Assembly: GCA_016702555.1 (NCBI GenBank)
Contig: JADJDV010000006.1
Coordinates: forward strand, 434,001 to 498,000
DNA length: 64,000 nucleotides
Direction of reading: 5' to 3'
Source of the DNA: Burkholderiales bacterium
GTDB taxonomy: Bacteria > Pseudomonadota > Gammaproteobacteria > Burkholderiales > Burkholderiaceae_C
Of this stretch, positions 51,380-61,393 are shown one piece after another; position 1 is the stretch's first letter, and every line of letters starts with the position of its first letter. The notes beneath the pieces were generated by a model. The model saw only the letters and a program-made list of their open reading frames with translations. It was not told the DNA's origin and made no database searches. Position numbers and translations under genes: made by a program.

Positions 51380-53875
51380 ATGAAACGAGACCCCCTTCCC
51401 CACGCCCAAAGCGTCCGTCTGCCCGAGCAGCCGATCTGCCACGATGTGCTGGCCGAGAAATACTTCAAGCCGGGCGAGACGTCGCTGGAGCAGCTGTACG
51501 GCCGCGTGGCGCGCGCGCTGGCCAGCGTCGAGAAGCCCGAATTGCGGGCCGAGTGGGAGCAGAAGTTCCTGAGCAACCTGTACGCCGGCGCCATTGGCGC
51601 GGGCCGCATCATGAGCGCCGCCGGCACCGACATCCAGGCGACGCTGATCAACTGTTTCGTGCAGCCGGTGGGCGACGCCATCCAGGGCCACGACGACGAG
51701 GGCTACCCCGGCATCTACGAAGCCCTGCGCGAAGCCGCCGAAACCATGCGCCGCGGCGGCGGTGTGGGCTACGACTTCAGCCGCATCCGCCCCAAGGGCG
51801 CCTTCGTCAAGGGCACGCACAGCATCGCCAGCGGCCCCTGCAGCTACATGAACGTGTTCGACCAGTCGTGCGCCACGGTGGAAAGCGCCGGCGCCCGGCG
51901 TGGCGCGCAAATGGGCGTGCTGCGCATCGACCACCCGGACGTCATCGAGTTCATCACCGCCAAGCGCACGCCCGGCCGCTGGAACAATTTCAACGTCTCG
52001 GTGGGCGTGTCCGACGCCTTCATGCAGGCCGTGGCCAGCGGCGCCGACTGGGAACTGGTGCACAAGGCCAAGCCCGGCCAGAAAGTGCTGGACCAGGGCG
52101 GCTACCAGCGCGCCGACGGCCAATGGGTGTATCGCAAGCTGCCCGCGCGCGAGCTGTGGGACACCATCATGAAGTCCACCTACGACTTCGCCGAGCCGGG
52201 CATCCTGTTCCTCGACCAGATCGGGCGCGACAACAACCTGAACTACTGCGAGACGATCGAGGCGACGAATCCTTGCGGCGAGCAACCGCTGCCCCCCTAC
52301 GGCTGCTGCGACCTCGGCCCCATCATCCTGACGAACTTCGTGCGCCATCCGTTTGGCGATGGCGGTGAGCCCGCGTTCGACTTCGACCGCTTCGAGCAGG
52401 TCGTCGCCACCCAGGTGCGCGCGCTCGACAACGTGCTCGAAGTCACCTTCTGGCCGCTGGAGCAGCAGCGCGCCGAGAGCGCGGCCAAGCGCCGCATCGG
52501 CGTCGGCTTCACCGGCCTGGGCAACGCGCTGACCATGCTCAAGCTGCGTTACGACCGCGAAGACGGTCGGGACATGGCGGCGCAGATCGCGCGCCGCATG
52601 CGCGATGCGGCCTACCGTGCTTCGGTCGAACTGGCCAAGGAAAAGGGCGCCTTCCCCAAGTTCAAGGCCGATGGCTATCTGGCCGACGGCACCTTTGCCA
52701 GCCGGCTGCCCGAAGACATCCAGGCAGCGATCCGGCAGCACGGCATCCGCAACAGCCATCTGCTGTCGATTGCGCCCACCGGCACCGTCAGCCTGGCCTT
52801 TGCCGACAACGCGTCCAACGGCATCGAGCCGGCGTTCAGCTGGGGCTACACGCGCAACAAGCGCGAGGCCGATGGCAGCAAGAGCAGCTACCTGGTTGAA
52901 GACCACGCGTTCCGCGTCTACCGCTCACGGATCGATGGCAGGGTGACACCGGATCAGCCCGATGCGCTGCCCGAGTACTTCGTCAACGCGCTGCAGATGA
53001 GCGCGCAGGAGCACGTCGCCATGATGGAGGCGGTGCAGCCCTACGTCGACACCTCGATCAGCAAGACCGTCAACATCCCCGAGGACTACCCCTACGGCGA
53101 CTTCAAGGATTTGTACCGCCAGGCCTGGCAGGCCGGCCTGAAGGGCCTGGCCACCTACCGCCCCAACAGCATCCTCGGCGCGGTGCTGGAAACCACGCCG
53201 GCCAAGAAGGAAGAGGCGGCCCCGCAGCCGCCGGCCGGCGCGCCCGCCATGCCCTCGGCGGTCTACGACCCGATGCGCTCGGTGATCGAGAAGCGCCCCT
53301 CCGGCGGCCTGCCTGCCGTCACCGAGAAGATCGAATACTGGACCAGCGAAGGCCAGCAGCGCCTGTACCTGATCGTCTCCTTCCTGCCGGTGCCCACGGC
53401 CGACGGCAAGGGCATGGTCGAGCGTGCGATCGAGTTCTTCATGCCGGTCGGCCAGAGCGGCGAATCGCAGCAGTGGATCACCGCCACCATGCGCATGCTC
53501 AGCCTGGCGGCGCGCGGCGGTTTCCTGGATCGCGCGCTGTCCGACATGCGCAAGGTCAGCTGGGACCGCGGCCCGGTGCGCCTGGGCACCTACGAGCGGG
53601 CCGACGGCACCCATGTGCCGCGCTGGCACGACAGCGAGGTGGCCGCCATCGGCTACGCGGTCGAGAACCTGATCGCCAAGCGCGCCGAAGCCGCGCAGGG
53701 CTCGCTGTTCGGTGCCGATGAATTGCTGCGGCCCGAGCCCGAGATCGCGCCCATCACCACGGCTCCGGGTGTGATGGCCGGTAAGAAATGCCCCGAGTGC
53801 GGCGCCCACGCCATGATCCGCAAGGACGGCTGCGACTACTGCACGCAGTGCGGGTTTGTGGGCAGTTGCGGGTGA
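51380..53875 (+). CDS. nrdJ: Adenosylcobalamin-dependent (class II) ribonucleotide reductase
   Basis: 831-residue enzyme reducing ribonucleotides with B12 as radical source, so it works with or without oxygen. NCFVQPVGD carries the redox cysteine, NPCGEQPLPPYG the thiyl-radical motif (N-x-C-x-E), and LSIAPTGTVSL the loop. A long linker after residue 610 leads to a C-terminal zinc-ribbon-type end with CPECGAHAMIRKDGCDYCTQ. The 229 bases upstream show no recognisable B12 box. Confidence 0.93.
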   Translation: MKRDPLPHAQSVRLPEQPICHDVLAEKYFKPGETSLEQLYGRVARALASVEKPELRAEWEQKFLSNLYAGAIGAGRIMSAAGTDIQATLINCFVQPVGDAIQGHDDEGYPGIYEALREAAETMRRGGGVGYDFSRIRPKGAFVKGTHSIASGPCSYMNVFDQSCATVESAGARRGAQMGVLRIDHPDVIEFITAKRTPGRWNNFNVSVGVSDAFMQAVASGADWELVHKAKPGQKVLDQGGYQRADGQWVYRKLPARELWDTIMKSTYDFAEPGILFLDQIGRDNNLNYCETIEATNPCGEQPLPPYGCCDLGPIILTNFVRHPFGDGGEPAFDFDRFEQVVATQVRALDNVLEVTFWPLEQQRAESAAKRRIGVGFTGLGNALTMLKLRYDREDGRDMAAQIARRMRDAAYRASVELAKEKGAFPKFKADGYLADGTFASRLPEDIQAAIRQHGIRNSHLLSIAPTGTVSLAFADNASNGIEPAFSWGYTRNKREADGSKSSYLVEDHAFRVYRSRIDGRVTPDQPDALPEYFVNALQMSAQEHVAMMEAVQPYVDTSISKTVNIPEDYPYGDFKDLYRQAWQAGLKGLATYRPNSILGAVLETTPAKKEEAAPQPPAGAPAMPSAVYDPMRSVIEKRPSGGLPAVTEKIEYWTSEGQQRLYLIVSFLPVPTADGKGMVERAIEFFMPVGQSGESQQWITATMRMLSLAARGGFLDRALSDMRKVSWDRGPVRLGTYERADGTHVPRWHDSEVAAIGYAVENLIAKRAEAAQGSLFGADELLRPEPEIAPITTAPGVMAGKKCPECGAHAMIRKDGCDYCTQCGFVGSCG

Positions 53876-53922
53876 GCAGCGGCGGTTACCCGAGGCGGTT
53901 GATCGGCAGGTGATCGCCGCGC

Positions 53923-55260
53923 TCAGTCGCGGCGCGCCAGCCATTGATCGACGCCGCGCGCCGCCATCACGCCGCTGGCCAGGCACGCCGTCAGCAGGTA
54001 GCCACCAGTCGGGGCTTCCCAGTCCAGCATCTCGCCGGCGCAGAATACGCCAGGCAGTCGGCGCAGTTGCAAGCCCTCGTCCAGCTCATCCAGGCGCACG
54101 CCGCCGGCGCTGCTGATGGCTTCGGCGACCGGGCGCGCGGCGGTGAGGCGCACCGGCAGCGCCTTGATGGCTGCGGCCAGTTGCTCGGCATCCTGCAGCG
54201 CCTCGCGCGGCAGCAGCTCGTTCAGCAGCGCGGCCTTGATGCCATCCAGCCCCAGGCGGCGGCGCAGGTGGTTGGACAGGCTTTGCGCGCCGCGCGGCGC
54301 GCGCACGGCGTCCAGTACCTGTTCGGCGCTGCGCGCCGGCAGCAGATCGAGCCAGAAGGTGGCGCTGCCGTGGGTGGCGATGGCCTCGCGCAGCAGATGG
54401 CTGGCGGCGTAGATCAGGCTGCCCTCGACGCCGCTGTCGGTGGCGACGAATTCGCCCGGGCGCTGGAACAAGGTGCGGCCAGACTCATCGCGCAGCGTGA
54501 GGGTGACCGACTTGAAGGGCTGGCCGGCGAAGCGCTGGCGAAAGAAATCCGACCAGCCGGCACCGTCGCGGCCGGCGGCATCGAAGCCGCAGTTGGCGGG
54601 CCGCAGCGGCGCGACGCCCACGCTACGCTCGGCCAGTGGCGCAGCCCAGGCACCGTCGGAGCCCAGGCGCGGCCAGCTGGCGCCGCCCAGGGCGAGCAGC
54701 ACCGCGCGGGCGCTCACTTGCAATGAGCCTTGTGGCGTCTCGAAACGCAGACCATGGTGGGTGGGTGCGGGATCGGGCGTGCCAGCGACGTTGGCCAGAT
54801 TGCTCTCGGTCGCCGCCCAACCGATCCACCGGTGCCGCATATGAAAGCGCACCGGCACGCCGCCGGCAGGCGGGTGGCGCAGGCGCTGCAGCCAGGCACG
54901 CAGTAGGGGCGCGGCCTTCATCTCGGCCGGGAACACGCGCTGCGAGCTGCCGACGAAGGTGTCGATGCCGAGGCCGTGCGCCCACTGACGCAGTTGCTGC
55001 GGGCCGAAGATGCGCAGCCAGGACTCGATGTGCGCCTGCGCGGCGCCGTAGCGGGTGACGAAGCGCGCGAAGTCTTCCGCGTGCGTCAGGTTCAGCCCAC
55101 CCTTGCCGGCCAGCAGGAACTTGCGTCCGACCGAGGGCATGGCATCGAACACCTGCGCCGCGATGCCGGCGGCCGACAGTACTTCGGCCGCCATCAACCC
55201 GGCCGGGCCGGCGCCGATGATGGCGACGTCGGCGTGGAGTTCAGGTGGCGGAAGGGGCAT
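53923..55260 (-). CDS. TIGR03862-type flavoprotein (NAD(P)/FAD-dependent oxidoreductase)
   Basis: 445-residue FAD protein of the HI0933/BaiN group. VAIIGAGPAGLMAAEVLSAA is the dinucleotide-binding motif, GRKFLLAGKGGLNLTH the family signature, and GGYLLTACLASG the C-terminal FAD contact. Function in Proteobacteria is not known. Convergent with nrdJ, 47 bases between. Confidence 0.9.
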   Translation of the reverse strand: MPLPPPELHADVAIIGAGPAGLMAAEVLSAAGIAAQVFDAMPSVGRKFLLAGKGGLNLTHAEDFARFVTRYGAAQAHIESWLRIFGPQQLRQWAHGLGIDTFVGSSQRVFPAEMKAAPLLRAWLQRLRHPPAGGVPVRFHMRHRWIGWAATESNLANVAGTPDPAPTHHGLRFETPQGSLQVSARAVLLALGGASWPRLGSDGAWAAPLAERSVGVAPLRPANCGFDAAGRDGAGWSDFFRQRFAGQPFKSVTLTLRDESGRTLFQRPGEFVATDSGVEGSLIYAASHLLREAIATHGSATFWLDLLPARSAEQVLDAVRAPRGAQSLSNHLRRRLGLDGIKAALLNELLPREALQDAEQLAAAIKALPVRLTAARPVAEAISSAGGVRLDELDEGLQLRRLPGVFCAGEMLDWEAPTGGYLLTACLASGVMAARGVDQWLARRD

Positions 55261-55410
55261 GTTGGTACGGGTGGAGCCCGGCGATGGTAATCGGCGGCAC
55301 CGGCATCGCAGGCGAAGCCGCGGTCATTCGTCCTTTGTCATGCGCCTGGTCGCCCGGGCTTAACCCCGGTCATTGCCAAGTCCATGGCTGGGCGCGTACA
55401 AGCAGGGCTC

Positions 55411-56694
55411 ATGAACCAAGCCACGTCAACCGATCGCGCCACGCCGCCAAGTCCGCCATCCAGCCGCTGGCGCCTGTCCATGCTGATGGTGGCGCCGCAC
55501 CGGCTGAGCTTCTTCCTGGCCATGCTGGTGCTGGTGGCGGCCAGCGGCTGGTGGTTGCTGGTGCACATTGATCGCGTGCACGGCTGGTTCGGCCTGGGCT
55601 ACGCGCTGCCGCCCACGCTGACGCATGCCGCGGTGATGGTGTTCGGCTTCATGCCGCTGTTCTTCTCGGGGTTTCTGTTCACCGCCGGGCCCAACTGGCT
55701 GCGCGTCGAGCACCCGACCGCGCAGCAACTGCAGTGGCCGCTGGGCCTGCAGGCGGGCGGCTGGCTGCTGTGGCTGGCGGGCGCGCATTGGCATGCCGGT
55801 GTGGCGCTGGCCGGGCTGGCGCTGGCCTGCGCCGGACTGGCCTGGATGGTGGGCTTCTTCTGGCGCCTGATCCTGGCCAGCCGCGCGCCCGACCGCATGC
55901 ACGCCAAGGCGGCGGGGGTCGGCGGCCTGGTCGGCAGCCTGTGCCTGGCCGGCGCCGGCGTCGCGCTGGCGGGTGAGCAGACGGCGCTGGCCCTGGTGCT
56001 GGTGCGCGGTGCCTTGTGGGGCTTCATCGTCGTCACCTACGTCAGCGTGGCGCACCGCATGCTGCCCTTCTTCACCGCCAACGTGCTGCCGACGGTCAAG
56101 TCCTGGCGGCCCTACTGGCTGCTGTGGCTGATGCTGGGCGTGGCGGCGTTCGAGGTGCTGGCGCTGTGGGTCGACTTCCTGCTGCCGGCCGCTGTCGCCT
56201 GGACATGGGTGGTGATGGCGGTCGAGCTGGCCGCCGGCGCGCTGCTGGTGGGGCTGGCGCTGCGCTGGGGTCTGGCGCAAAGCTTCGGCATCCCGCTGCT
56301 GGCGATGCTGCACATCGGCTTCGTCTGGCTCGGCCTGACGCTGCTGTACAGCGCGGCCTCGCAGGCGCTGTGGCTGTCCCGCGGCAGCCCGGTGCTGGGC
56401 CTGGGCGCGCTGCACGCGCTGTCGATGGGTTTTCTGGGCTCGGTGATGATCGCCATGGTCACGCGCGTCTCCTGCGGTCACAGCGGGCGCCCGCTGGTGG
56501 CCGACAAGCTGGTGTGGGCGTTGTTCTGGCTGCTGCAGATCACGGTGGGCCTGCGCCTGATCGCCGCCGTGCAGGGTGTGCCGGCCTGGCTGACCGGGCT
56601 GGTGGCGTTGTTGTGGGCGGTGGTCGTCACGGCCTGGACGCTGCGTTACGCTAGCTGGTATGGAAGACCCCGCATCGACGGCAAGCCCGGCTGA
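55411..56694 (+). CDS. nnrS: NnrS family protein
   Basis: 427-residue membrane protein with about 12 hydrophobic segments. APHRLSFFLAMLVLVAASGW starts the first helix, VFGFMPLFFSGFLFTAGPNW and the later VTYVSVAHRMLPFFTAN and LHALSMGFLGSVMIAMVTRV are the NnrS signatures with conserved His. NnrS is heme/copper-containing and protects against nitric oxide-derived stress. ATG 55411 is preferred to 55384. It overlaps the next gene by 35 bases. Confidence 0.9.
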   Translation: MNQATSTDRATPPSPPSSRWRLSMLMVAPHRLSFFLAMLVLVAASGWWLLVHIDRVHGWFGLGYALPPTLTHAAVMVFGFMPLFFSGFLFTAGPNWLRVEHPTAQQLQWPLGLQAGGWLLWLAGAHWHAGVALAGLALACAGLAWMVGFFWRLILASRAPDRMHAKAAGVGGLVGSLCLAGAGVALAGEQTALALVLVRGALWGFIVVTYVSVAHRMLPFFTANVLPTVKSWRPYWLLWLMLGVAAFEVLALWVDFLLPAAVAWTWVVMAVELAAGALLVGLALRWGLAQSFGIPLLAMLHIGFVWLGLTLLYSAASQALWLSRGSPVLGLGALHALSMGFLGSVMIAMVTRVSCGHSGRPLVADKLVWALFWLLQITVGLRLIAAVQGVPAWLTGLVALLWAVVVTAWTLRYASWYGRPRIDGKPG

Positions 56695-57307
56695 GGCCGT
56701 GCCCACCCTGGGCGACCCGCGTCCGCCCGAAGTGGTGGAGCTGGCGCACACCCTGATCCACACGCGCCAGACCATCCTGCCCAAGCGCCTGGGTGATCCC
56801 GGCCCGGACGCCGCGCAGACTCAGGCCATCCTGGGCGCGGCGGCGAGCGCGCCCGACCACCACGAACTGCTGCCCTGGCGCTTCATCGTCGTGCCGCCAG
56901 CGGCGCGCGGACGCCTGGCGGACGCCTTCGCCAGCGCGCTGGTGCAGCGCGACGCCAGCGCCACGCCGCTGCAGATCGAGCAGGCGCGCGAGAAGGCCTT
57001 TCGCGCGCCGCTGCTGCTGCTGGCGGTGGCGCGGCTGCGCGATCACGATGCCGAGATCGAGCCGCACGAGCGCATCGTGTCGGCCGGCTGCGCGCTGCAG
57101 AACATGCTGCTGATGGCGCATGCGCTGGGCTTTGGCGCGGCGCTGACCAGTGGCAAGGCGCTGGCCTCCAGCGCGCTGCGCAAGCTGTTCGACCTGCAGG
57201 CCGATGAGCAGGCGCTGTGTTTTGTCAGCGTCGGCACGGTGATCAAGGCCAAGCCGCGGCGGCTGCGGCCGGCCCTGGCGCACTACGTGAGCACGTTGCT
57301 GCCATGA
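56660..57307 (+). CDS. Nitroreductase family protein
   Basis: 215-residue FMN enzyme of the nitroreductase family: [21 protein letters not shown] holds the FMN phosphate site, and [20 protein letters not shown] and [13 protein letters not shown] finish the fold. It overlaps nnrS by 35 bases and queC by 4 bases, so the three are one transcript. It resembles RutE/TdsD-type oxidoreductases; substrate unknown. Confidence 0.87.
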   Translation: MEDPASTASPAEAVPTLGDPRPPEVVELAHTLIHTRQTILPKRLGDPGPDAAQTQAILGAAASAPDHHELLPWRFIVVPPAARGRLADAFASALVQRDASATPLQIEQAREKAFRAPLLLLAVARLRDHDAEIEPHERIVSAGCALQNMLLMAHALGFGAALTSGKALASSALRKLFDLQADEQALCFVSVGTVIKAKPRRLRPALAHYVSTLLP

Positions 57308-58077
57308 GCCCGCAGACCAGCGCCCGCACGATGGCGGCCATCGGCGCGCCGATGCACCGTGGCGCGCTGGTGCTGTTTTCGGGCGGGCAGGACTCGACCA
57401 CCTGCCTGGCGCACGCACTGGCGCGCTATCCGCGCGTCGAGACCCTGGGTTTCGACTACGGCCAGCGCCACCGCGTCGAGCTGGCGCAGCGCGAGGTGGT
57501 GCTGAGCGAGTTGCGTGCGCGCTTTCCCGCCTGGGCGGCGCGGCTTGGCGACGATCATGTGATTGACATGGCGGTGCTGGGCCGCATCAGCGAAACGGCG
57601 CTGACGCGCGACATGCAATTCGAGCTGGCGCAGTCGGGCTTGCCCAATGCCTTCGTGCCCGGGCGCAACCTGGTGTTCCTGACCTTTGCTGGCGCGCTGG
57701 CCTACCGGCGCGGGCTCGATGTCATCGTCACCGGCGTGTGCGAGACCGACTACTCGGGTTACCCAGACTGCCGCGATGACACCATGAAGGCGATGCAACT
57801 GGCCTTGTCGCTGGGCATGGACCGGCGCTTCCTGGTCGAGACGCCGCTGATGTGGATCGACAAGGCGGCGACCTGGCAGCTCGCGCACGATCTCGGCCAG
57901 CAGGCCGACGCGTCAGGCGGCGGCGAGGCGCTGGTGCGGCTGATCGTCGAGCACACGCACACCTGTTATCTGGGCGACCGTGAGCACCGGCGCGACTGGG
58001 GCCATGGCTGCGGCCAGTGCCCGGCCTGCGAGCTGCGCGCCCAGGGTTGGGCACGTTGGCGTGCCGCCGCGGTCTGA
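57304..58077 (+). CDS. queC: 7-cyano-7-deazaguanine synthase QueC
   Basis: 257-residue enzyme of queuosine synthesis, converting 7-carboxy-7-deazaguanine to preQ0 with ATP and ammonia. [18 protein letters not shown] is the PP-loop, [12 protein letters not shown] follows, and the C-terminal zinc site is in [20 protein letters not shown]. An internal ATG at 57352 would give the standard start; the first 16 residues are an extension. Coupled to the nitroreductase gene by a 4-base overlap. Confidence 0.92.
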   Translation: MSPQTSARTMAAIGAPMHRGALVLFSGGQDSTTCLAHALARYPRVETLGFDYGQRHRVELAQREVVLSELRARFPAWAARLGDDHVIDMAVLGRISETALTRDMQFELAQSGLPNAFVPGRNLVFLTFAGALAYRRGLDVIVTGVCETDYSGYPDCRDDTMKAMQLALSLGMDRRFLVETPLMWIDKAATWQLAHDLGQQADASGGGEALVRLIVEHTHTCYLGDREHRRDWGHGCGQCPACELRAQGWARWRAAAV

Positions 58078-58105
58078 AACGCGCAGGCGGTTCACGCCGG
58101 GCGCA

Positions 58106-59926
58106 TCAGACCATGGCGCCCTGTTCGACGCGGTAGCGCGCGGCGCCGCCCGCCGCCTGCGGCACGAAGCGCCAGCGGTACTGGTGAAAGTCCGCCACCG
58201 TGGGCCGGTGCGCAATCGACAGCAGGGCGCCGCCGGCGTCGCGGGTGAGTTCGCGCAGGCGCTGGTAGAGGGCGCGCTCGGCTTCGACGTCGAGGGCGCT
58301 GGTGGCCTCGTCGGCCAGCACCCAGGCGGGCCGCTTCAGCAGCACGCGGGCGATCGCCAGGCGCTGCTGCTCGCCACCGCTGAGTTTCTGCGTCCAGTTG
58401 TCGCGGTCGTCGAGCCGCTCGGCCAGCGCGGGCAAGAGGGCGTCGTCCAGCGCGGTCTTGAGCTGCGCGTCGGTGTAGATGCTGGCCGGCTCGGGGTAGG
58501 CCAGGGCGTCGCGCAGCGCGCCGTCGGGGAAGTAGGGGCGTTGCGGGATGAACATGGTGCGCGGCGGCAGCGCCACGCGGCCGCCGGCCCAGGGCCAGAT
58601 GCCGGCCAGCGCGCGGAACAGCGTCGACTTGCCGCTGCCCGATGGCCCCTGAATCAGCGTGTGCTGGCCGGGCGCGGCGTGCAGCGTCACGCCTTGCAGC
58701 AGCGTGGCGCCACCGGGCAGCTGCAGCGTCAGGCCGAGCGCCTCGATGGCATTGGCATCGCCGGTAGCGAGTCCAACCGCGTCGCCCGGCGCCGCTTGGA
58801 CGGACTTGGACAGCACCGCTTCGAAACTGGTCAGGCGCTCGGTGGTGGCGCGCCATGCCGCCAGGCTGTCGTAGTTGTCGACGAACCAGGACAGCGAGGC
58901 CTGCACGCGGTCGAAGGCGTTGCCGATCTGCATCAGCTCGCCCAGCTGGATTGCGCCCGAGAAAAAGCGCGGCGCCGCGATGATGAAGGGGAACACGGTC
59001 GCCGCCTGCCCGAACAGGTTGGTGAAGCCCACCAGCTGCTTCTGCTTGCCGATCAGCCGGAGGTAGTTGGACAGCACGGCGGAAAAGCGTGTGTCCAGGT
59101 TTTTCTCTTCCACCGCCTCGCCGTGGTCGAGCGCGATCGATTCGCTGTACTCGCGCACGCGCACCAGGTGGTGGCGGTAGTCGGCCTCGCGCTTCTGCTG
59201 CTCGAAGTTCAGCCCGATCAGCGGGCGGCCGATGTAGTGCGTCAGCACGCTGCCCACGGCGCAGTACAGCACCGCCATCCACACCATGAAGCCGGGAATG
59301 GTGAAGCTGTTGCCGCCGAAGCTGAATGAAAAGCTGCCCGACAGCGCCCACAGCACGCCGACGAAGCTGGCCAGCGTGACCACGGCGTTGAGAAAGCCCA
59401 TCGACAGTCCGATGGTCTGGCCGGTGAACAGGTTGATGTCTTCCTGCAGGCGCTGGTCGGGGTTGTCGGGCACGCGCTGGTTGGGGTGCGGCAGGCCGGC
59501 TGCGGTGGTGGTCGGCTCGGCGGCGCCGGCGTAGCGCGCCAGTTCCATGCGATAGAAGGCATGGCCGCGGAGCCAGCGGTGCATCAGATCGCGCGTCATC
59601 CAGGCGCGCCAGCGCAGTTGCAGCAGCTGGGTGAGGTAGAAGCGGTAGACGGCGATGACGATGAAGATCATGGCCAGGTAGGTGAAGCGCCACAGCTGTG
59701 CCAGAAACACCGCCTGGTCCTTGTTTTGCAGCGCGTCGAAGAAGACGCGGTTCCACTCGTTCAACAGCACCAGCATGTACACCGCGCCCAGGTTGAGCGC
59801 GACGATGGCCGCCAGCAGACCGCGTGCCTTCCACTTCTCGTCGGAGGCGTGGAAATAGGGTGAGGAGAGGTGCCAGACCTGGCGCAGGAACAGCTTGAAG
59901 CGGGCGAGTTTGTCGGACCAGGTCAT
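58106..59926 (-). CDS. SbmA/BacA-like ABC transporter (ABC-D type) with ATPase
   Basis: 606-residue half-transporter with N-terminal membrane domain of the SbmA/ABCD family (LNEWNRVFFDALQNKDQAVF; NPDQRLQEDINLFTGQT; EYSESIALDHGEAVEEKNL) and a C-terminal ATPase: Walker [10 protein letters not shown], signature LSGGEQQRL, Walker B WVLADEATSALD. Unlike SbmA it includes its own ATPase, as in YddA/BclA. Such proteins import peptides, B12-like or long-chain molecules. Next to queC convergently. Confidence 0.9.
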   Translation of the reverse strand: MTWSDKLARFKLFLRQVWHLSSPYFHASDEKWKARGLLAAIVALNLGAVYMLVLLNEWNRVFFDALQNKDQAVFLAQLWRFTYLAMIFIVIAVYRFYLTQLLQLRWRAWMTRDLMHRWLRGHAFYRMELARYAGAAEPTTTAAGLPHPNQRVPDNPDQRLQEDINLFTGQTIGLSMGFLNAVVTLASFVGVLWALSGSFSFSFGGNSFTIPGFMVWMAVLYCAVGSVLTHYIGRPLIGLNFEQQKREADYRHHLVRVREYSESIALDHGEAVEEKNLDTRFSAVLSNYLRLIGKQKQLVGFTNLFGQAATVFPFIIAAPRFFSGAIQLGELMQIGNAFDRVQASLSWFVDNYDSLAAWRATTERLTSFEAVLSKSVQAAPGDAVGLATGDANAIEALGLTLQLPGGATLLQGVTLHAAPGQHTLIQGPSGSGKSTLFRALAGIWPWAGGRVALPPRTMFIPQRPYFPDGALRDALAYPEPASIYTDAQLKTALDDALLPALAERLDDRDNWTQKLSGGEQQRLAIARVLLKRPAWVLADEATSALDVEAERALYQRLRELTRDAGGALLSIAHRPTVADFHQYRWRFVPQAAGGAARYRVEQGAMV

Positions 59927-60045
59927 GCTGGACTTTCTTTTCGTGCGGTGGAAGAAGGCGGCATGCTAGCGCCGATGCCGCTCGTCGATGTCAGGCGCAC
60001 GCCGGTGTGCGGGCACCAACAAGGCGGCGTGGAACCGGGGTGCTT

Positions 60046-60450
60046 TCAGCGGGTGGCGGCCGGCGCGGCGGATTCGCTGCGGGCAGACGCGCTGGCCTGC
60101 TGCTTTTCCTGCCGCTCGCGCTGGCGCTGCCGTTCGGCACGGCGGCGCTCGGCGACGGTGCGGATTTCCTGCTGCGTCAGATAGCCGTCGCTGTTCAGGT
60201 CGGCGTCGCGAAAATACTCGGCGATGGCCGGGCTGAGGCGGAATGCCACCCTGGCCTCGTCGCGCGAGATGCGGCCGTCCCTGTTGGTGTCGAGCATGTT
60301 GAACCACTTCAGCGCCTGCTGCTCGCCTTTGCTGGGTTTTTTGGCGGGCTCTTGCGCGGGCGCCGGGCTGCTGGCCGGCTGGCCCATGACGGGCATTGCC
60401 ACGGCGGCAAGAACCATGGACGCGGACAAGAAGAGTGGACCCAATTTCAT
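60046..60450 (-). CDS. Exported EF-hand protein
   Basis: 134-residue protein with a Sec signal peptide (LFLSASMVLAAVAMPVMGQ) and two EF-hands, DTNRDGRISRDE and DLNSDGYLTQQE, each with the D-x-[DN]-x-DG-x-[IL]-[ST]-x-x-E calcium pattern. A charged Arg/Gln/Glu-rich tail follows. Likely a periplasmic calcium-binding protein. Overlaps the 5'-nucleotidase gene by 4 bases. Confidence 0.87.
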   Translation of the reverse strand: MKLGPLFLSASMVLAAVAMPVMGQPASSPAPAQEPAKKPSKGEQQALKWFNMLDTNRDGRISRDEARVAFRLSPAIAEYFRDADLNSDGYLTQQEIRTVAERRRAERQRQRERQEKQQASASARSESAAPAATR

Positions 60451-61391
60451 GAAGACTTGGAGCCGCGCCGACGCCGCGGAGTTTCCTGCGGTCTCGTCAC
60501 ATTGGTAACACCTGCCGCGACATGGCCGGCCGGCACGTGCCGCGCGGCGTGTTCGATGTGGCCGGTCTGGTCGTCGAAGAAGAAGTCGGGCTCGAACTCG
60601 CGCAGGAACTCGCCCTTGGGCAGGCCGCCCAGGAACATGGCTTCATCCACGCTCACGCCCCAGTGCATCAGCGTGTGGATCGCGCGCTCGTGCGCCGGCG
60701 CGCTGCGCGCCGTCACCAGCGCGGTGCGCAGGCGCATGCGCGCGCTGCCGGCGCGCTGCAGGCGGTGCAGCGCATCCAGCAGCGGCTTGAACGGGCCAGC
60801 CGGCAGCGGCAGCAGGGCCTTGCGCTGCTCGTGCTTCTGGAACGCCTCCAGGCCCTTGGCCTGGAACACCCGCTCGGCCTCGTCGGCAAACAGCACGGCG
60901 TCGCCGTCGAAGGCGATGCGCACTTCGCCCGGGTGGTTGCTGCCCGCCTGCGGCGAGCCGATGGCCACGCGCGCGGCGGGAAAACCCAGCGCCAGGGCCT
61001 GGCGCACATCGGCCTCGTTGGCCGACAGGAACAGGTGTGCGCCCAGCGGCCGCAGGTAGCCAAACGGGTCGCGCCCCTGCGTGAACACCCCGCGCTGCAC
61101 CGCCATGCCGGCGGCCGCCACGCTGCGGAACACCCGCATGCCGCTGACCGGGTCGTTGCGCGACAGCACCACCACCTCGACGCGCTGCTGCTCCGGCTGA
61201 TTGAATGCCAGCAGCTTGCGCACCAGCGAGAACGCCACCCCCGGCCGCGCCGGCTCGTCGATGCGCGCCAGCTGCGTCTGCATGTAAGCCGCCGCATCGC
61301 CGGATTCGAACAGGCGGTTCTCTTCCTCGAAGTCGAACAGCGCGCGCGAGGAAATGGCGACGACGAGTTGGTTTTGCAGGGTGGCGGCCAT
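60447..61391 (-). CDS. 5'-nucleotidase (NT5C/PF06189-type)
   Basis: 314-residue HAD-type nucleotidase. VVAISSRALFDFEEENRLFE and VEVVVLSRNDPVSGMRVFRS are the family hallmarks, and IAFDGDAVLFADEAERVFQ carries the HAD aspartate nucleophile (FDGD). It dephosphorylates nucleoside monophosphates. Starts 2 bases after the gspF-like stop; an upstream ATG at 61406 is possible. Confidence 0.88.
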   Translation of the reverse strand: MAATLQNQLVVAISSRALFDFEEENRLFESGDAAAYMQTQLARIDEPARPGVAFSLVRKLLAFNQPEQQRVEVVVLSRNDPVSGMRVFRSVAAAGMAVQRGVFTQGRDPFGYLRPLGAHLFLSANEADVRQALALGFPAARVAIGSPQAGSNHPGEVRIAFDGDAVLFADEAERVFQAKGLEAFQKHEQRKALLPLPAGPFKPLLDALHRLQRAGSARMRLRTALVTARSAPAHERAIHTLMHWGVSVDEAMFLGGLPKGEFLREFEPDFFFDDQTGHIEHAARHVPAGHVAAGVTNVTRPQETPRRRRGSKSS

Positions 61392-61393
61392 GG